Shown: piece after piece, positions 27,871 through 38,298 of the stretch
Position numbering within the stretch: the stretch's first letter is position 1
How the letters are laid out: each line of letters begins with the position of its first letter
Made by a program: the position numbers and the translations under genes
From: Bacteroidaceae bacterium
Lineage (GTDB): Bacteria; Bacteroidota; Bacteroidia; Bacteroidales; Bacteroidaceae
Reading direction: 5' to 3'
NCBI GenBank assembly: GCA_017551925.1
Contig: JAFZKA010000073.1
Coordinates: 1-64,000 of the forward strand
Length of the DNA stretch: 64,000 bases
Notes under the pieces: generated by a model
Seen by the model: only the letters and a program-made list of their open reading frames with translations
Told to the model about the DNA's origin: nothing
Databases searched by the model: none

Positions 27871-29328
27871 ATGACAAACATCTCAGAATCAAAAACTCAG
27901 CGGATGACAAATTTCCGCTGGGTATTGTGCGCCCTCCTTTTTGTGGCCACAACAGTCAATTACCTGGATCGTCAGGTGCTTTCACTTACCTGGAAGGATT
28001 TCATTTCAGTTGATTTCGGCTGGAGCGACAGCCAGTACGGTACCATTACCGGTTTCTTTTCCATTTTCTATGCTGTTGCCTGCCTGTTCAGCGGCAAGTT
28101 CATTGACAAACTGGGAACCCGCAAGGGCTATCTCTGGGCCATATTCATCTGGTCGGTAGGTGCCTGTATGCACGCAGCGTGCGGATGGGGCGCACTGAAA
28201 TGGGCCGGAGCGGAGTCTATGGCCGCTGCCAAGAATTCGGCCGATATAATGCTGCTTGTCACTACCGCCTCAGTCTATATGTTCATATTCTGCCGTGCGG
28301 TGCTGGCTCTGGGTGAGTCAGGTAACTTTCCTGCTGCAATTAAGGTTACCGCCGAGTATTTCCCCAAGAAGGACCGTGCGTTCGCTACATCAATATTCAA
28401 TGCGGGAGCATCGGTAGGTGCTCTGGCTGCACCCGCCATGATTCCGCCTCTGGCTGCCAGATGGGGATGGGAGATGGCTTTCATCATTATCGGTGCGCTG
28501 GGCTTTGTATGGATGTTCTTCTGGTTCGGACTCTACCGCAGGCCTGAGGAGTCAAGGTTTGTGAACCAGGCTGAACTTGAGTATATACATCAGGATGATG
28601 CTGCCGAACTGGCTGCTGCCAAGGCTGCCGAGCCTGTCAAGGAGGAGAAATCAATCCCCTTCTTCAAGTGCTTTACTTTCCGTCAGACATGGGCTTTCAT
28701 ATGCGGTAAGTTCTTTACTGACGGTGTGTGGTGGTTCTTCCTGTTCTGGGCACCTGCATATTTCAGTGACCAGTACGGTTACCGTTCAGATTCCGCTATG
28801 GCAATCAAACTCATATTTGTGCTCTATCTGATTGTTACTGTGGTAAGCATAGGCGGCGGTTATCTGCCCAAACTGTTTGTTGAAAAGAAAGGCATGGAGC
28901 CTTATTCAGGCCGTATGAAGGCCATGCTCATATTTGCTTTCTTCCCGTTGCTGGCCCTGTTTGCACAGCCTCTGGGCAAGTACAGCGCATGGTTCCCTGC
29001 AATAATCATCGGTCTGGCCGGTGCCGGACATCAGGCATGGTCAGCCAACCTCTATTCAACCATCGGTGATATGTTCCCCAAGTCAACTATAGGAACAATC
29101 ACAGGTGTGGGTACCACTATGGGCGGCCTTGCATCATTCATGATCAACAAGGGTGCAGGTATGCTCTTTACCAAGAGCGCCGCACTTGGTTCTTCATTCA
29201 CTTTCCTGGGCTTTGAGGGTAAGGAGGCCGGTTATATGATTGTATTCTGTATCTGCGCTGTGGCTTATCTGATTGGCTGGACAGTTATGAAACTGCTTGT
29301 TCCAAAGTACAAGCCTATTGAAGTTTAA
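27871..29328 (+). CDS. MFS transporter, hexuronate (ExuT)-like ACS family
   Basis: A 485-aa major facilitator with about 12 helices. The first helix and loop TTVNYLDRQVLSL, the helix 4-5 segment GESGNFPAAIKVTAEYFPKKDRA and the motif WEMAFII are typical of the anion:cation symporter family that takes up hexuronates or related acids. It is followed by a second sugar transporter and cellobiose phosphorylase, spacings 24 and 3 bases, so a sugar-use operon is likely. The true substrate may be a glucoside or sugar acid. Confidence 0.82.
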   Translation: MTNISESKTQRMTNFRWVLCALLFVATTVNYLDRQVLSLTWKDFISVDFGWSDSQYGTITGFFSIFYAVACLFSGKFIDKLGTRKGYLWAIFIWSVGACMHAACGWGALKWAGAESMAAAKNSADIMLLVTTASVYMFIFCRAVLALGESGNFPAAIKVTAEYFPKKDRAFATSIFNAGASVGALAAPAMIPPLAARWGWEMAFIIIGALGFVWMFFWFGLYRRPEESRFVNQAELEYIHQDDAAELAAAKAAEPVKEEKSIPFFKCFTFRQTWAFICGKFFTDGVWWFFLFWAPAYFSDQYGYRSDSAMAIKLIFVLYLIVTVVSIGGGYLPKLFVEKKGMEPYSGRMKAMLIFAFFPLLALFAQPLGKYSAWFPAIIIGLAGAGHQAWSANLYSTIGDMFPKSTIGTITGVGTTMGGLASFMINKGAGMLFTKSAALGSSFTFLGFEGKEAGYMIVFCICAVAYLIGWTVMKLLVPKYKPIEV

Positions 29329-29352
29329 TCATACCTAATAAACCTTGCTTAT

Positions 29353-30708
29353 ATGAATGACTCTGCTGTTTCCATCAGGGAAAAGATTGCATACGCCCTT
29401 GGTGATGCGGCTGCCGGTGGCATTACGTGGAAAATAATGTCCATTGCCTTTCCTCTGTTCTTTACCAATGTATTCGGACTGACATTTGCCGATGCGGCGG
29501 CCCTTATGCTGATTGCCCGTCTGTTTGATGTGGTGACAGATCCGCTTATGGGCAGTCTGGCAGACCGGACCCGCTCCAGATGGGGTACTTACAGGCCTTG
29601 GCTGATATTCGGCGCAATTCCGTTCGGTCTGGTGTTTGCACTTCTGCTTTATACCCCTGATTTGGATCCTGCAGGCAAGCGTGTCTATGCATATGTGCTC
29701 TATCTGCTCATGATGGCGGTTTACACTATGGTCAATGTGCCATACGGCTCACTGCTGGGCGTGATGACGGCCGATGACAACCAGAAGAACCAGTTCTCAT
29801 CATACCGCATGGTGGGAGCATACGCAATGGGTTTCATCACTCTGCTCTCATTCCCGTATCTGCAAAAGATGGTGGGCGGAACAGATGCACACCAATATGC
29901 TGTGCTGGGTGCCGTATTCGGCATCATTGCCGCAGCCATGACACTTGCGTGCGGCCTTATGACCAAGGAGCGGCTCAAACCCGTAAGAGCGGAGAAATAT
30001 TCGTTCCGTCAGTTTGCAGACCTGTTCAGGAACAGGCCTTGGATATATCTGACACTGATTGGACTCTGCACAAATTTCTTCAACGGATTCCGTTACGCTG
30101 TGGCAGGTTATATGATATCATACTGTCTGGGCGGTGACGTAACCGTGGGCGGCCTCATCATCAACTATACCGTGCTGATGGCATTCGGTGAGGTAACCTG
30201 CATGATATTCGGCGGTGTATCACCCAAGTTTACTGCATGGGTGGGTTCCAAGCGCAAGGCTTTTGTGTGGGCATCAGTAATCTGTGTGGTTTTCTCAGTG
30301 CTGTTTTTCTTTATCCCCATGAATCCCAGATTCATCTGGCTCATGGTGGCTGTTGTTATACTGACATCGGTCGGCGTGGGAATCTACTCACCTTTGCTGT
30401 GGTCCATGTATGCCGATGTGGCTGACTTTTCAACTGAGAAATTCGGAACTTCATCGACCGGACTGATATTCTCATCGGGTACCATGGCCCAGAAACTGGG
30501 TGGTGCAATATCCGGTTCGTTGATTGCTCTGCTGCTTGGATTGGCCGGCGCCCGCATGATACCTGATGATTTCGGTAACATGTCAATTGATCCCGCATCG
30601 GTAACGGAGTCGGTACGCACCATGGTGTGGTCCCTGTTCTCGCTGATACCGGCCGCTATTGCCCTTATTATGGGATTCCTGGCATATAAGTTCCCCATAA
30701 AGAAGTGA
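29353..30708 (+). CDS. GPH family sugar:cation symporter
   Basis: Glycoside-pentoside-hexuronide symporter of 451 aa and about 12 helices. It has YALGDAAAGGITW at the start, the family motif DVVTDPLMGSLADRTRSRWGTYRPW in helix 2-3 and VPYGSLLGVMTAD. It sits 3 bases before the GH94 phosphorylase and is the most likely carrier of the disaccharide the phosphorylase splits. Confidence 0.88.
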   Translation: MNDSAVSIREKIAYALGDAAAGGITWKIMSIAFPLFFTNVFGLTFADAAALMLIARLFDVVTDPLMGSLADRTRSRWGTYRPWLIFGAIPFGLVFALLLYTPDLDPAGKRVYAYVLYLLMMAVYTMVNVPYGSLLGVMTADDNQKNQFSSYRMVGAYAMGFITLLSFPYLQKMVGGTDAHQYAVLGAVFGIIAAAMTLACGLMTKERLKPVRAEKYSFRQFADLFRNRPWIYLTLIGLCTNFFNGFRYAVAGYMISYCLGGDVTVGGLIINYTVLMAFGEVTCMIFGGVSPKFTAWVGSKRKAFVWASVICVVFSVLFFFIPMNPRFIWLMVAVVILTSVGVGIYSPLLWSMYADVADFSTEKFGTSSTGLIFSSGTMAQKLGGAISGSLIALLLGLAGARMIPDDFGNMSIDPASVTESVRTMVWSLFSLIPAAIALIMGFLAYKFPIKK

Positions 30709-30711
30709 TTT

Positions 30712-33153
30712 ATGGCTAAAGAGTACGGTCATTATGACGATACAGTCAGGGAGTATGTGATTACTGACCCCTGCACTCCCTGGCCTTGGATAAACTACCT
30801 GGGAACCGAGGATTTCTTTGGCCTCATTTCAAATACTGCTGGCGGTTACAGTTTCTGCAAGGATGCCAAGTTCCGCCGTATAACCCGTTATCGCTACAAC
30901 GGCGTGCCGATGGACGCAGGCGGCCGCTATTTCTATATCAAGGATGGTGATACCGTGTGGAATCCGGGTTGGAAGCCCTGCAAGACCCCGCTTGATTTCT
31001 ATGAGTGCCGTCACGGCATGAACTATACCACGATAGAGGGCCGCAAGGATGGTGTCACCGCGCGTGTGATTTTCTTTGTGCCGCTCAAGACGTGGGCCGA
31101 GGTGCAGAAACTGACACTTACCAATACTACTGACAAGGTCAAGAAACTCAAACTTTTCAGTTTTCAGGAGTGGTGCCTTTGGAATGCATCGACTGACATG
31201 GAGAACTTTCAGCGCAACTTTTCGACCGGTGAGGTTGAGATAGACGGTTCAGTTATCTATCACAAGACTGAATACAAGGAGCGCCGCAACCACTATGCAT
31301 ACTACTCCGTAAATGTTCCTGTACAGGGCTTTGATACAGACCGCGAATCATTCCTGGGCTTGTACAACGGGTTTGACGCGCCTCAGGCTGTGCTTGAAGG
31401 CAAGCCCCGTAACAGCGTTGCCCACGGTTGGTCACCCATAGCATCACACTACCTGGAGATAGAACTCCAGCCAGGCGAAAGTCGTGACCAGATATTCGTG
31501 CTGGGCTATGTGGAGAATGCCCAGGATGACAAGTGGGAGAGCAAGGGTGTCATCAACAAGCGCAAGGCGCGCGAGACCCTGTCACGTCTTGATACCGTTG
31601 CCAAGGTGGATGCCGAGTTCAATCGCCTGCGCCAGTATTGGGATGATCTTTTGCAGGTATACTCTGTCAAGAGCGGCGACGAACGTCTGGACCGCACTGT
31701 CAATATCTGGAACCAGTATCAGTGCATGATTACCTTCTGCTTCTCACGCAGTGCGTCATTCTTTGAGAGCGGTATAGGCCGCGGAATGGGATTCCGTGAC
31801 TCCAACCAGGATCTGATAGGATTCGTGCATCAGATTCCGGAGCGTGCCCGCGAGCGCATAATTGACATTGCATCGACCCAGTTTGCTGACGGCGGATGCT
31901 ATCACCAGTACCAACCATTGACAAAGCGTGGCAATGACGGTATAGGCGGCGGATTCAATGATGATCCAATGTGGCTCATATTCGGGGTTTGCGGTTACCT
32001 GCGTGAAACGGGTGACTTCAGCATACTGGACGAGCCCGTGCCGTTTGACAATGTGCCGGGCAGTGAGAAGAGTCTGTTTGAGCACCTTACCATATCATTT
32101 GACCATGTGGTGAACAACCTTGGCCCGCATGGACTTCCGCTGATAGGACGTGCTGACTGGAACGACTGCATGAACCTGAACTGTTTCTCGAATGATCCCG
32201 ATGAGAGTTTCCAGACTACTGAGAACAAGACCGAGGGCAGCAAGGCCGAGAGCCTGATGATTGCAGGCCTGTTCGTATTCAGCGGACGTGACTATGTGGA
32301 GCTTTGCCGTCACATTGGCCGTAACGCCGAGGCTGACCGTGCACAGAAATACATCGATGAAATGGTGGCTGCGGTTGAGAAATACGGTTGGGACGGCAAT
32401 TGGTTCCTGCGTGCGTATGACTACTTTGGTCGCAAGGTGGGCTCCAAGGAGAATGAAGAGGGACAGATATTCATCGAGTCCAACGGCTGGTGCACCATGG
32501 CGGGCATCGGACTCAAGGATGGCCTTTGCGACAAGGCTCTTGATTCCGTCAAGGAGCGTCTTGACTCGGAGCACGGCATTGTGCTGAACAATCCTGCATT
32601 CACACGTTACTATATTGAGTACGGCGAGATTTCAAGTTATCCTGCCGGTTACAAGGAGAATGCGGGCATATTCTGCCACAACAATCCCTGGGTTATCATA
32701 GGTGAAACTGTCCGCGGAAACGGCAAGGCTGCCATGGAATACTGGCGCAAAATCTGCCCGGCCTACATCAAGGACCAGACCTTGCACAAGGTGGAGCCCT
32801 ACGTTTACTCGCAAATGGTGGCGGGAAAGGATGCATTCCGGCCCGGTGAAGGCAAGAACTCATGGCTCACCGGCACTGCCGCATGGAACTGGTACGCTGT
32901 CACCCAGTTCATCCTTGGCATCAAACCGACCTACAACGGTCTGGTAATTGACCCCTGCATCAGTCCCGACATGAAGGAATACGCCATCACCCGCAAATTC
33001 CGCGGCGCCACCTACATAATCCATGTCCAGAACCCCAATGGCTCTGCTCACGGAATCAAATCTATCACGGTAGAAGGAAAGGAAATTTCTGGAAACCTGA
33101 TTCCGATTTCTGCTGAAGGCTCGTTGGTGCACGTCACTGCGGTTCTTCAGTGA
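30712..33153 (+). CDS. GH94 cellobiose phosphorylase
   Basis: Cytoplasmic inverting phosphorylase that converts cellobiose and phosphate to glucose-1-phosphate and glucose. The 813-aa length fits cellobiose phosphorylases rather than the very long cellodextrin or cyclic-glucan members. It shows [23 protein letters not shown] for phosphate/substrate binding, [11 protein letters not shown] with the likely general acid Asp485, and the C-terminal [17 protein letters not shown]. The two transporters upstream fit uptake of the substrate. Specificity for cellobiose over other beta-glucosides is inferred. Two palindromic elements follow the stop. Confidence 0.9.
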   Translation: MAKEYGHYDDTVREYVITDPCTPWPWINYLGTEDFFGLISNTAGGYSFCKDAKFRRITRYRYNGVPMDAGGRYFYIKDGDTVWNPGWKPCKTPLDFYECRHGMNYTTIEGRKDGVTARVIFFVPLKTWAEVQKLTLTNTTDKVKKLKLFSFQEWCLWNASTDMENFQRNFSTGEVEIDGSVIYHKTEYKERRNHYAYYSVNVPVQGFDTDRESFLGLYNGFDAPQAVLEGKPRNSVAHGWSPIASHYLEIELQPGESRDQIFVLGYVENAQDDKWESKGVINKRKARETLSRLDTVAKVDAEFNRLRQYWDDLLQVYSVKSGDERLDRTVNIWNQYQCMITFCFSRSASFFESGIGRGMGFRDSNQDLIGFVHQIPERARERIIDIASTQFADGGCYHQYQPLTKRGNDGIGGGFNDDPMWLIFGVCGYLRETGDFSILDEPVPFDNVPGSEKSLFEHLTISFDHVVNNLGPHGLPLIGRADWNDCMNLNCFSNDPDESFQTTENKTEGSKAESLMIAGLFVFSGRDYVELCRHIGRNAEADRAQKYIDEMVAAVEKYGWDGNWFLRAYDYFGRKVGSKENEEGQIFIESNGWCTMAGIGLKDGLCDKALDSVKERLDSEHGIVLNNPAFTRYYIEYGEISSYPAGYKENAGIFCHNNPWVIIGETVRGNGKAAMEYWRKICPAYIKDQTLHKVEPYVYSQMVAGKDAFRPGEGKNSWLTGTAAWNWYAVTQFILGIKPTYNGLVIDPCISPDMKEYAITRKFRGATYIIHVQNPNGSAHGIKSITVEGKEISGNLIPISAEGSLVHVTAVLQ

Positions 33154-33332
33154 GAATTTGGGGTATCAGTATCTGAAACTACGCGCTTCGCGCTATCCCC
33201 CCACAACACACTAAGGCATCCTGAAAGGCATGAGTAAACTCATACCTTCCATGATACCTTATTGTGCTGCGGTACCCCCCGTTCACAAGCCCACGGGCGG
33301 CCATGGTTTCTGATACCGATACCCCAAATTCT
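33153..33332 (+). repeat. palindromic element E (different family)
   Basis: A 180-nt element with 27-nt terminal inverted repeats starting AGAATTTGGGGTATC (33153-33179 and 33306-33332, two mismatches). The interior forms a long nested hairpin: CACAA/TTGTG, TAAGG-c-ATC/GAT-a-CCTTA, then AAGG-c-ATGAGT/ACTCAT-a-CCTT. A further copy of the terminal repeat, inverted, lies at 33583-33612 on the far side of element C, and the right-hand terminal sequence also borders element D at 61031. No transposase ORF. Confidence 0.75.
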
Positions 33333-33387
33333 TTTTCACTAAAGAACCTCCGTTCCTCCTGACTGCAGTTTTTTTCTATTTGCAGGA

Positions 33388-33579
33388 GCAGAACTGTCGG
33401 TTTGGGGAGTATCAGCAACACGGCGTATAGCGCCAGACCTTGGGAGGATCCCGTTAAAAACGGCACTGTTCGAGGAACGTTCGACCCCGTAGGGGGCGAT
33501 GAGGACGAGTTTGCCGTTTAGGGTCCGTAGAGGTCTGGCGTAGCTGTGGAGCGTTGACTCCCCAAACTGACAGTTCTGC
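33388..33579 (+). repeat. structured palindromic element, copy C
   Basis: A 192-nt element. P1 pairs 33388-33410 with 33557-33579 (GCAGAACTGTC..., 22 of 23). Inner stems: CACGGC/GCTGTG (33419/33543), CCAGACCT/AGGTCTGG (33433/33531), GGATCC/GGGTCC (33446/33521), AACGGCA/TGCCGTT (33459/33512) and the hairpin TCG-a-CCCC-GTA-GGGG-g-CGA (33481-33499). The layout matches copies A and B although the stems differ in sequence. Preceded by TTTGCAGGA and followed by GGTATTT. It lies between the convergent GH94 and folB genes. Confidence 0.85.
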
Positions 33580-33625
33580 GGTATTTCAGATACTGATTCC
33601 CAAAATTTTCACAAAAGAAAGGCTG

Positions 33626-33994
33626 TTACCTTTCAACAGTGAGCTTAAAGCAAGAGGCAGCGCATGGAGAGCATACTGGTGGATGCTCTTTGCAGACTGT
33701 CAGAGTGAGTGAATTGATTGCGGTGAATTGTGTGAGCAGGGAATTGGCAATGCGGCCGGCTAGGTGCTCTAGCAGGGCGGAGCGGATTTGCATCTGATGT
33801 TTAATTATATCAGTGACTTTCGCGTAGTTGATGGTTCCGCTCAGATTGTCGTTGAGTATGGCATCGGATGCATCGGCCTGGATGCTGATGTCAACCGTGT
33901 ACCAGGAACCCACAATGGCCTCCTGCGGTTCTGCACCGTGGTAGGCGTAGAACCGCAGGCCGGTCAAAGTTATGGTTTGCTCTTTTATTTGCAT
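33626..33994 (-). CDS. folB: dihydroneopterin aldolase
   Basis: Splits dihydroneopterin to 6-hydroxymethyl-dihydropterin in folate synthesis, supplying the substrate chain for FolP. The 122-aa protein starts KEQTITLTGLRFYAYHGAEPQE with the family Glu near residue 24, and has INYAKVTDIIK and LEHLAGRIAN. Start is 4 bases after the nrdJ stop, so it is cotranscribed with nrdJ. Confidence 0.92.
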   Translation of the reverse strand: MQIKEQTITLTGLRFYAYHGAEPQEAIVGSWYTVDISIQADASDAILNDNLSGTINYAKVTDIIKHQMQIRSALLEHLAGRIANSLLTQFTAINSLTLTVCKEHPPVCSPCAASCFKLTVER

Positions 33995-33998
33995 TTTA

Positions 33999-36578
33999 TT
34001 ATCCGCAACGTGATGAACCGCAGTTCTTGCAGATTAGGCAGCCCTCTTGGTAAACAAGTGATTCGGAGCCGCATACTGAGCACTTTTCGCCCTTGACTGC
34101 GGTACCGTCCTGAACATATTTCTTGAGAGCGCGCTCAACGCCGTTCTTCCAGTTGTTAATGTTCTCAGAACCCAGGTCAAGTGAGCCGATAAGTTTGATG
34201 CAGAGATCTATTGGCATCTGGTAACGCAATACGCCTGATATCAGTTTTGCATAGTTCCAGTACTCCTTGTCAAATTTCTCTGACAGACCCTCAATTGTAA
34301 CCTTGTAGCCGCGCTTGTTGGTGAACTGGAAATCATAGCGTTTGTTACCGTCTTCATCAATGTTCTTGATAATCCAACCCTTCTCAACGGTCTTGGGCAG
34401 AACTATTCCCTCATCATCATCCTGGAGTCCGGTAAAGATCTCATATGGACGGCCATCCAATATGCCTACGAATGCGACCCATTTCTCTTTATTGTTCTGG
34501 AAACGGACCACATCGGCCTCAAGAATGCGTGGACGGGTCTCAACAACCTGACGCGGCTCGCAGTCACATGGTGCCAGGGTAGGCTCTTTGCTGTCTTTCT
34601 TTTCCTTATCTGATTTCTTGTCACTCTTGGCATCAACCAGAACACCGTCACGTGAGCCGTCACGATATACCGTGCAGCCTTTGCAACCGCTCTTCCATGC
34701 CTCAACGTAGAGTTGGTTCACAAGATCCTCTGATACATCATTCGGCAGGTTGATGGTGACGCTGATCGAGTGGTCAACCCATTTCTGCATTGCACCCTGC
34801 ATCTTGACCTTGTTGACCCAGTCAACATCCTGTGCTGTTGCCTTGTAGTAGGGTGAACGGGCTACCAGGTCATCAACCTCCTCAGATGTGAATTTCTGTG
34901 CGGGATTGATGCCGTTAACTATCATCCACTCCACAAACTTGTGGTGGAATACTATGAACTCCTCAAAGGCATCGCCGTTATCATCGACAAATGTGATGTT
35001 GGCGTTCTCATCTTCACGGTTAACCTTGCGGCGGCGCTTATAGACGGGCATGAATACCGGCTCCAGACCTGATGTGGTCTGAGTCATAAGGCTTACAGTG
35101 CCTGTAGGAGCAATAGTCAGACAGGCTATGTTGCGGCGGCCGTATTTCTTCATGTCAGCGTACAGTTCCGGATCAGCCTCCTTGATGCGCAGGATGAACG
35201 GATTCTTCTGTTCGCGTTTCCAGTCATATATCTCAAATGCACCGCGTTCCTTAGCCATCTCTACCGATGAACGATAGGCGGCAAGTGCCAGAGTACGCTG
35301 TACTTTTTCAGCAAATTCCGTTGCTTCATCGGTTCCGTAGCACAGACCTAATGCAGCCAGCATATCTCCCTCGGCTGTGATTCCTACACCGGTACGGCGG
35401 CCCATCGTGCTCTTGCGCATAATCTTTTCCCACAGACGTTTCTCTGTGTACTTGGTCTCATCATCCTCAGGGTCACTGGCAATCTTGGCCTGAATCATAT
35501 CAATCTTTTCAATCTCCAGGTCAATTATGTCATCCATTATGCGTTGTGCTATGGCAACATGTTTCTTGAAAAGGTCAAAATCAAATTCGGCCTTAGGAGT
35601 AAACGGATTCTTTACATATGAATAGAGGTTGATGGCAAGCAGACGGCAACTGTCATACGGGCAAAGGGGAATCTCGCCGCATGGGTTGGTGCTTACGGTG
35701 CGGAAACCAAGGTCTGCGTAGCAGTCAGGTACGGACTCACGCAGGATTGTGTCCCAGAAAAGGACACCTGGCTCTGCTGATTTCCATGCATTATGGACAA
35801 TCTTCTTCCAGAGTTCGCTGGCCTCAATCTCTTTTTTGTATATAGGTTTCTTTGAATCAATGGGGTAGCACTGCGTGTATTTGCGGCCCTCGATGGCGGC
35901 CTTCATGAACTCATCATCAATCTTGACCGATACGTTTGCGCCGGTAACCTTACCGCTCTCCATCTTGGCATCAATGAATGACTCTGAATCAGGATGCTTG
36001 ATGGATACGCTCAACATAAGGGCACCGCGACGACCGTCCTGTGCCACCTCACGGGTTGAATTGGAGAAACGCTCCATGAACGGAACCAGACCGGTTGATG
36101 TGAGTGCCGAATTCTTTACGGGAGAACCTTTGGGGCGGATGTCTGAAAGGTCATGGCCGACACCTCCGCGGCGTTTCATAAGTTGAACCTGTTCCTCATC
36201 AATTTTCATGATGGCTCCGTAAGAGTCTGCTGAACCCTCTGTGCCGATTACAAAGCAGTTTGAAAGTGATGCAATCTGATAATTGTTGCCGATGCCGGTC
36301 ATGGGGCTTCCCTGCGGAACTATATACTTGAATCCCTTAAGCAACTCATGAAGTTGTTTTGCTGTCATAGGGTTCTTGTACTTTTTCTCCACGCGTGCAA
36401 TCTCATTTGCAATTCGCCAATGCATGTCATCGGGTGTCTTCTCATAAATTTTTCCGAAGGAGTCCTTTACTGCATACTTGTTCACCCAAACTTTGGCTGC
36501 AAGTTCATCGCCTCCGAAATAGTCCACTGAGGCCTTGAATGCCTCATCAAAAGTGTAGGTTAGTTTTTTGTCGTCCAT
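33999..36578 (-). CDS. nrdJ: adenosylcobalamin-dependent ribonucleotide reductase (class II)
   Basis: Reduces ribonucleotides to deoxyribonucleotides with B12 as radical source and without oxygen. The 859-aa protein has an N-terminal NrdJ region, the barrel with MTGIGNNYQIASLSNCFV, RRGGVGHDLSDIRP and STNPCGEIPL, then the ATIAPTGTVSLM-like LTIAPTGTVSLM segment, and a C-terminal zinc-ribbon tail CSVCGS...CKNCGSSRCG that carries redox cysteines. Typical in Bacteroidales. I looked for a cobalamin riboswitch upstream and saw none. Confidence 0.95.
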   Translation of the reverse strand: MDDKKLTYTFDEAFKASVDYFGGDELAAKVWVNKYAVKDSFGKIYEKTPDDMHWRIANEIARVEKKYKNPMTAKQLHELLKGFKYIVPQGSPMTGIGNNYQIASLSNCFVIGTEGSADSYGAIMKIDEEQVQLMKRRGGVGHDLSDIRPKGSPVKNSALTSTGLVPFMERFSNSTREVAQDGRRGALMLSVSIKHPDSESFIDAKMESGKVTGANVSVKIDDEFMKAAIEGRKYTQCYPIDSKKPIYKKEIEASELWKKIVHNAWKSAEPGVLFWDTILRESVPDCYADLGFRTVSTNPCGEIPLCPYDSCRLLAINLYSYVKNPFTPKAEFDFDLFKKHVAIAQRIMDDIIDLEIEKIDMIQAKIASDPEDDETKYTEKRLWEKIMRKSTMGRRTGVGITAEGDMLAALGLCYGTDEATEFAEKVQRTLALAAYRSSVEMAKERGAFEIYDWKREQKNPFILRIKEADPELYADMKKYGRRNIACLTIAPTGTVSLMTQTTSGLEPVFMPVYKRRRKVNREDENANITFVDDNGDAFEEFIVFHHKFVEWMIVNGINPAQKFTSEEVDDLVARSPYYKATAQDVDWVNKVKMQGAMQKWVDHSISVTINLPNDVSEDLVNQLYVEAWKSGCKGCTVYRDGSRDGVLVDAKSDKKSDKEKKDSKEPTLAPCDCEPRQVVETRPRILEADVVRFQNNKEKWVAFVGILDGRPYEIFTGLQDDDEGIVLPKTVEKGWIIKNIDEDGNKRYDFQFTNKRGYKVTIEGLSEKFDKEYWNYAKLISGVLRYQMPIDLCIKLIGSLDLGSENINNWKNGVERALKKYVQDGTAVKGEKCSVCGSESLVYQEGCLICKNCGSSRCG

Positions 36579-36644
36579 TTATAATTACTTGTTTGATCAG
36601 ATGCCGCAAAAAGTATTCCAGTCTGTGCGACCGGAACTGCTTTA

Positions 36645-36652
36645 CAAATTTA
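36645..36652 (-). promoter_or_regulatory. -7 box for nrdJ-folB
   Basis: Reads TAAATTTG on the minus strand (TAnnTTTG), about 67 bases upstream of the nrdJ ATG. No matching -33 element at the usual distance. Confidence 0.45.
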
Positions 36653-36843
36653 AACAATGTATCTGAAATATATAACGGTTTTCAAAAAATAAATTCCAAT
36701 AAAATCAAAGTTTTCCGTATTTGTCACTTAAAACGCTGATAATAAATGTTGTAAATTTTTCAGAAACGCTGAAAGTTGTCTAAAACGGGATAATTGTCCA
36801 TGAATAGCCCTGTATAATTTGTTTGTTTGATGATCATAATCGC

Positions 36844-36873
36844 AAAAAAAAGAGCGGCATGTTTGTGCCGCTC
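36844..36873 (-). terminator. dnaA terminator
   Basis: On the minus strand GAGCGGCA (36866-36873) pairs with TGCCGCTC (36852-36859) over a 6-base loop, followed by a run of eight T. It lies 24 bases after the dnaA stop. Confidence 0.85.
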
Positions 36874-36897
36874 AGGATATTGTCATGAACTGATGTT

Positions 36898-38298
36898 TCA
36901 GCATCTTAAGCCGCTTTCAATATTCTCCATGTCATTCTTGAAGTTCTTGTCAACCTGAATCTGGTCACGAACCATATTGCAGGCATGCAAAACTGTAGCA
37001 TGATCACGTTTCCCTATGTAGGCTCCAATCTTTGAAGTTGAGTAATCCAGATATTTCTTGGCCAGATACATGCTTATCTGTCTTACCTGAACTATCTCAT
37101 GTTTGCGCGACTTGGTCTGTATTGACTGCTCCTCAATGTTATAATAGTCACAGACTTTTGCGATGATTGATTCAATTGTTATGGGTTTCTGCTCATGATG
37201 GTGGCTCTTTTCTATCACTTCACGGGCAAGATTCAGGTCAATCTCTTTTCCGTAGATGGTTGAATGGGCCATCAGTGAGACTATAATTCCCTCAAGGTCA
37301 CGTACATTCTGGGTAACATTACCGGCAATATAGTCAATCACATTGTCCGGGAACTTGAGACCGTCACGTTTGGTCTTATCCCTGAGAATATCCTTTCTGA
37401 GGCTCAAGTCAGGTCTTTCAAGTTCTGCTACCAATCCCCATTTGAAGCGTGTGATAAGCCTTTCTTCAAGGTCTTTCATATCCTTTGGAGGACGGTCGCT
37501 TGTCAGAATGAGTTGTTTGTGGTTCAGATGCAGATAATTGAAAATATGGAAGAATGTATTCTGGGTTTTTGTCTGCCCCGCCATCTCCTGCATATCATCT
37601 ATTATCAGCACGTCAATTGACTGATAGAAATGGATAAAGTCATTTGTGGTGTTGTTCCTGACAGAATCAACATATTGAACCATGAACAGGTGAGCCGACA
37701 CATAAAGGACTCTCTTTTCAGGATGCAGTTCCTTTACCTTCATACCGATGGCATTGGCCAGGTGAGTCTTTCCTACACCCGATGCTCCATAAATGAACAG
37801 CGGATTGAATGCACTGCCTGCAGGGTTAAGTGCAATGGTTTCACCTGCTGTACGTGCCAACTTGTTGCTGGTTCCCTCTACAAAGTTGTCAAAACTGTAA
37901 TTGGGATCAAGCATGGGGTTCAGGTCCTGAACCAGAGGAGCGTTCGAAGTTGAAGGTGCTTTGTTTGTGAGGGGTTCTGCCTCTTTGATCTTACCGGTCG
38001 GAATACCGGTGGAACTGATGTCCTGGGTAATGTTGTTCTCCTTGTCAGTAACGATGCTGTACATTAACCTGGTACCTTTTCCGAATACCTTGGTGAGAGA
38101 TGCCTTAATAACGTCAAGGCAGTTCTGCTCAAGATATTCATATACAAAGTGGCTGGGCACCTGGATGAGCAGTTCGCCGTTCTCCATTGAGATGGGATTA
38201 ATAACTGAAAACCACGCGTCAAAAACTGTCTTTGACACGTTGTCCCGGATAAAATCCAGACATAAATTCCATTTGGTTGTCAGTTCAATTCCCGTCAT
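36898..38298 (-). CDS. dnaA: chromosomal replication initiator DnaA
   Basis: Binds DnaA boxes and melts the origin. At 466 aa it has the N-terminal interaction domain ([19 protein letters not shown]), a short linker, the AAA+ domain with Walker [10 protein letters not shown] and Walker B VLIIDDMQ, and the DNA-binding domain IV with the signature [14 protein letters not shown]. The gene is isolated, with its own terminator; no dnaN or recF is next to it, as in many Bacteroidetes. Confidence 0.97.
   Translation of the reverse strand: MTGIELTTKWNLCLDFIRDNVSKTVFDAWFSVINPISMENGELLIQVPSHFVYEYLEQNCLDVIKASLTKVFGKGTRLMYSIVTDKENNITQDISSTGIPTGKIKEAEPLTNKAPSTSNAPLVQDLNPMLDPNYSFDNFVEGTSNKLARTAGETIALNPAGSAFNPLFIYGASGVGKTHLANAIGMKVKELHPEKRVLYVSAHLFMVQYVDSVRNNTTNDFIHFYQSIDVLIIDDMQEMAGQTKTQNTFFHIFNYLHLNHKQLILTSDRPPKDMKDLEERLITRFKWGLVAELERPDLSLRKDILRDKTKRDGLKFPDNVIDYIAGNVTQNVRDLEGIIVSLMAHSTIYGKEIDLNLAREVIEKSHHHEQKPITIESIIAKVCDYYNIEEQSIQTKSRKHEIVQVRQISMYLAKKYLDYSTSKIGAYIGKRDHATVLHACNMVRDQIQVDKNFKNDMENIESGLRC

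Larger units (their letters stand above)
36579..36897. other. intergenic region nrdJ-dnaA
   Basis: A 319-base AT-rich gap. It holds the nrdJ -7 box (36645-36652, minus) and the dnaA terminator (36844-36873, minus). The middle part (about 36660-36840) shows no gene, tRNA or repeat that I can support. Confidence 0.6.

Noticed and set aside
33179..33466. Minus-strand 95-codon frame sharing a peptide with a plus-strand frame at 60829-61131
   Set aside because: The shared peptide (FLTGSSQGLALYAVLL) is just the translation of the structured repeat copies C and D; the frames do not start or stop at comparable places.
36579..36897. Cobalamin riboswitch before the B12-dependent nrdJ
   Set aside because: No B12-box-like GCCACTG sequence or matching long fold was seen in the upstream region.
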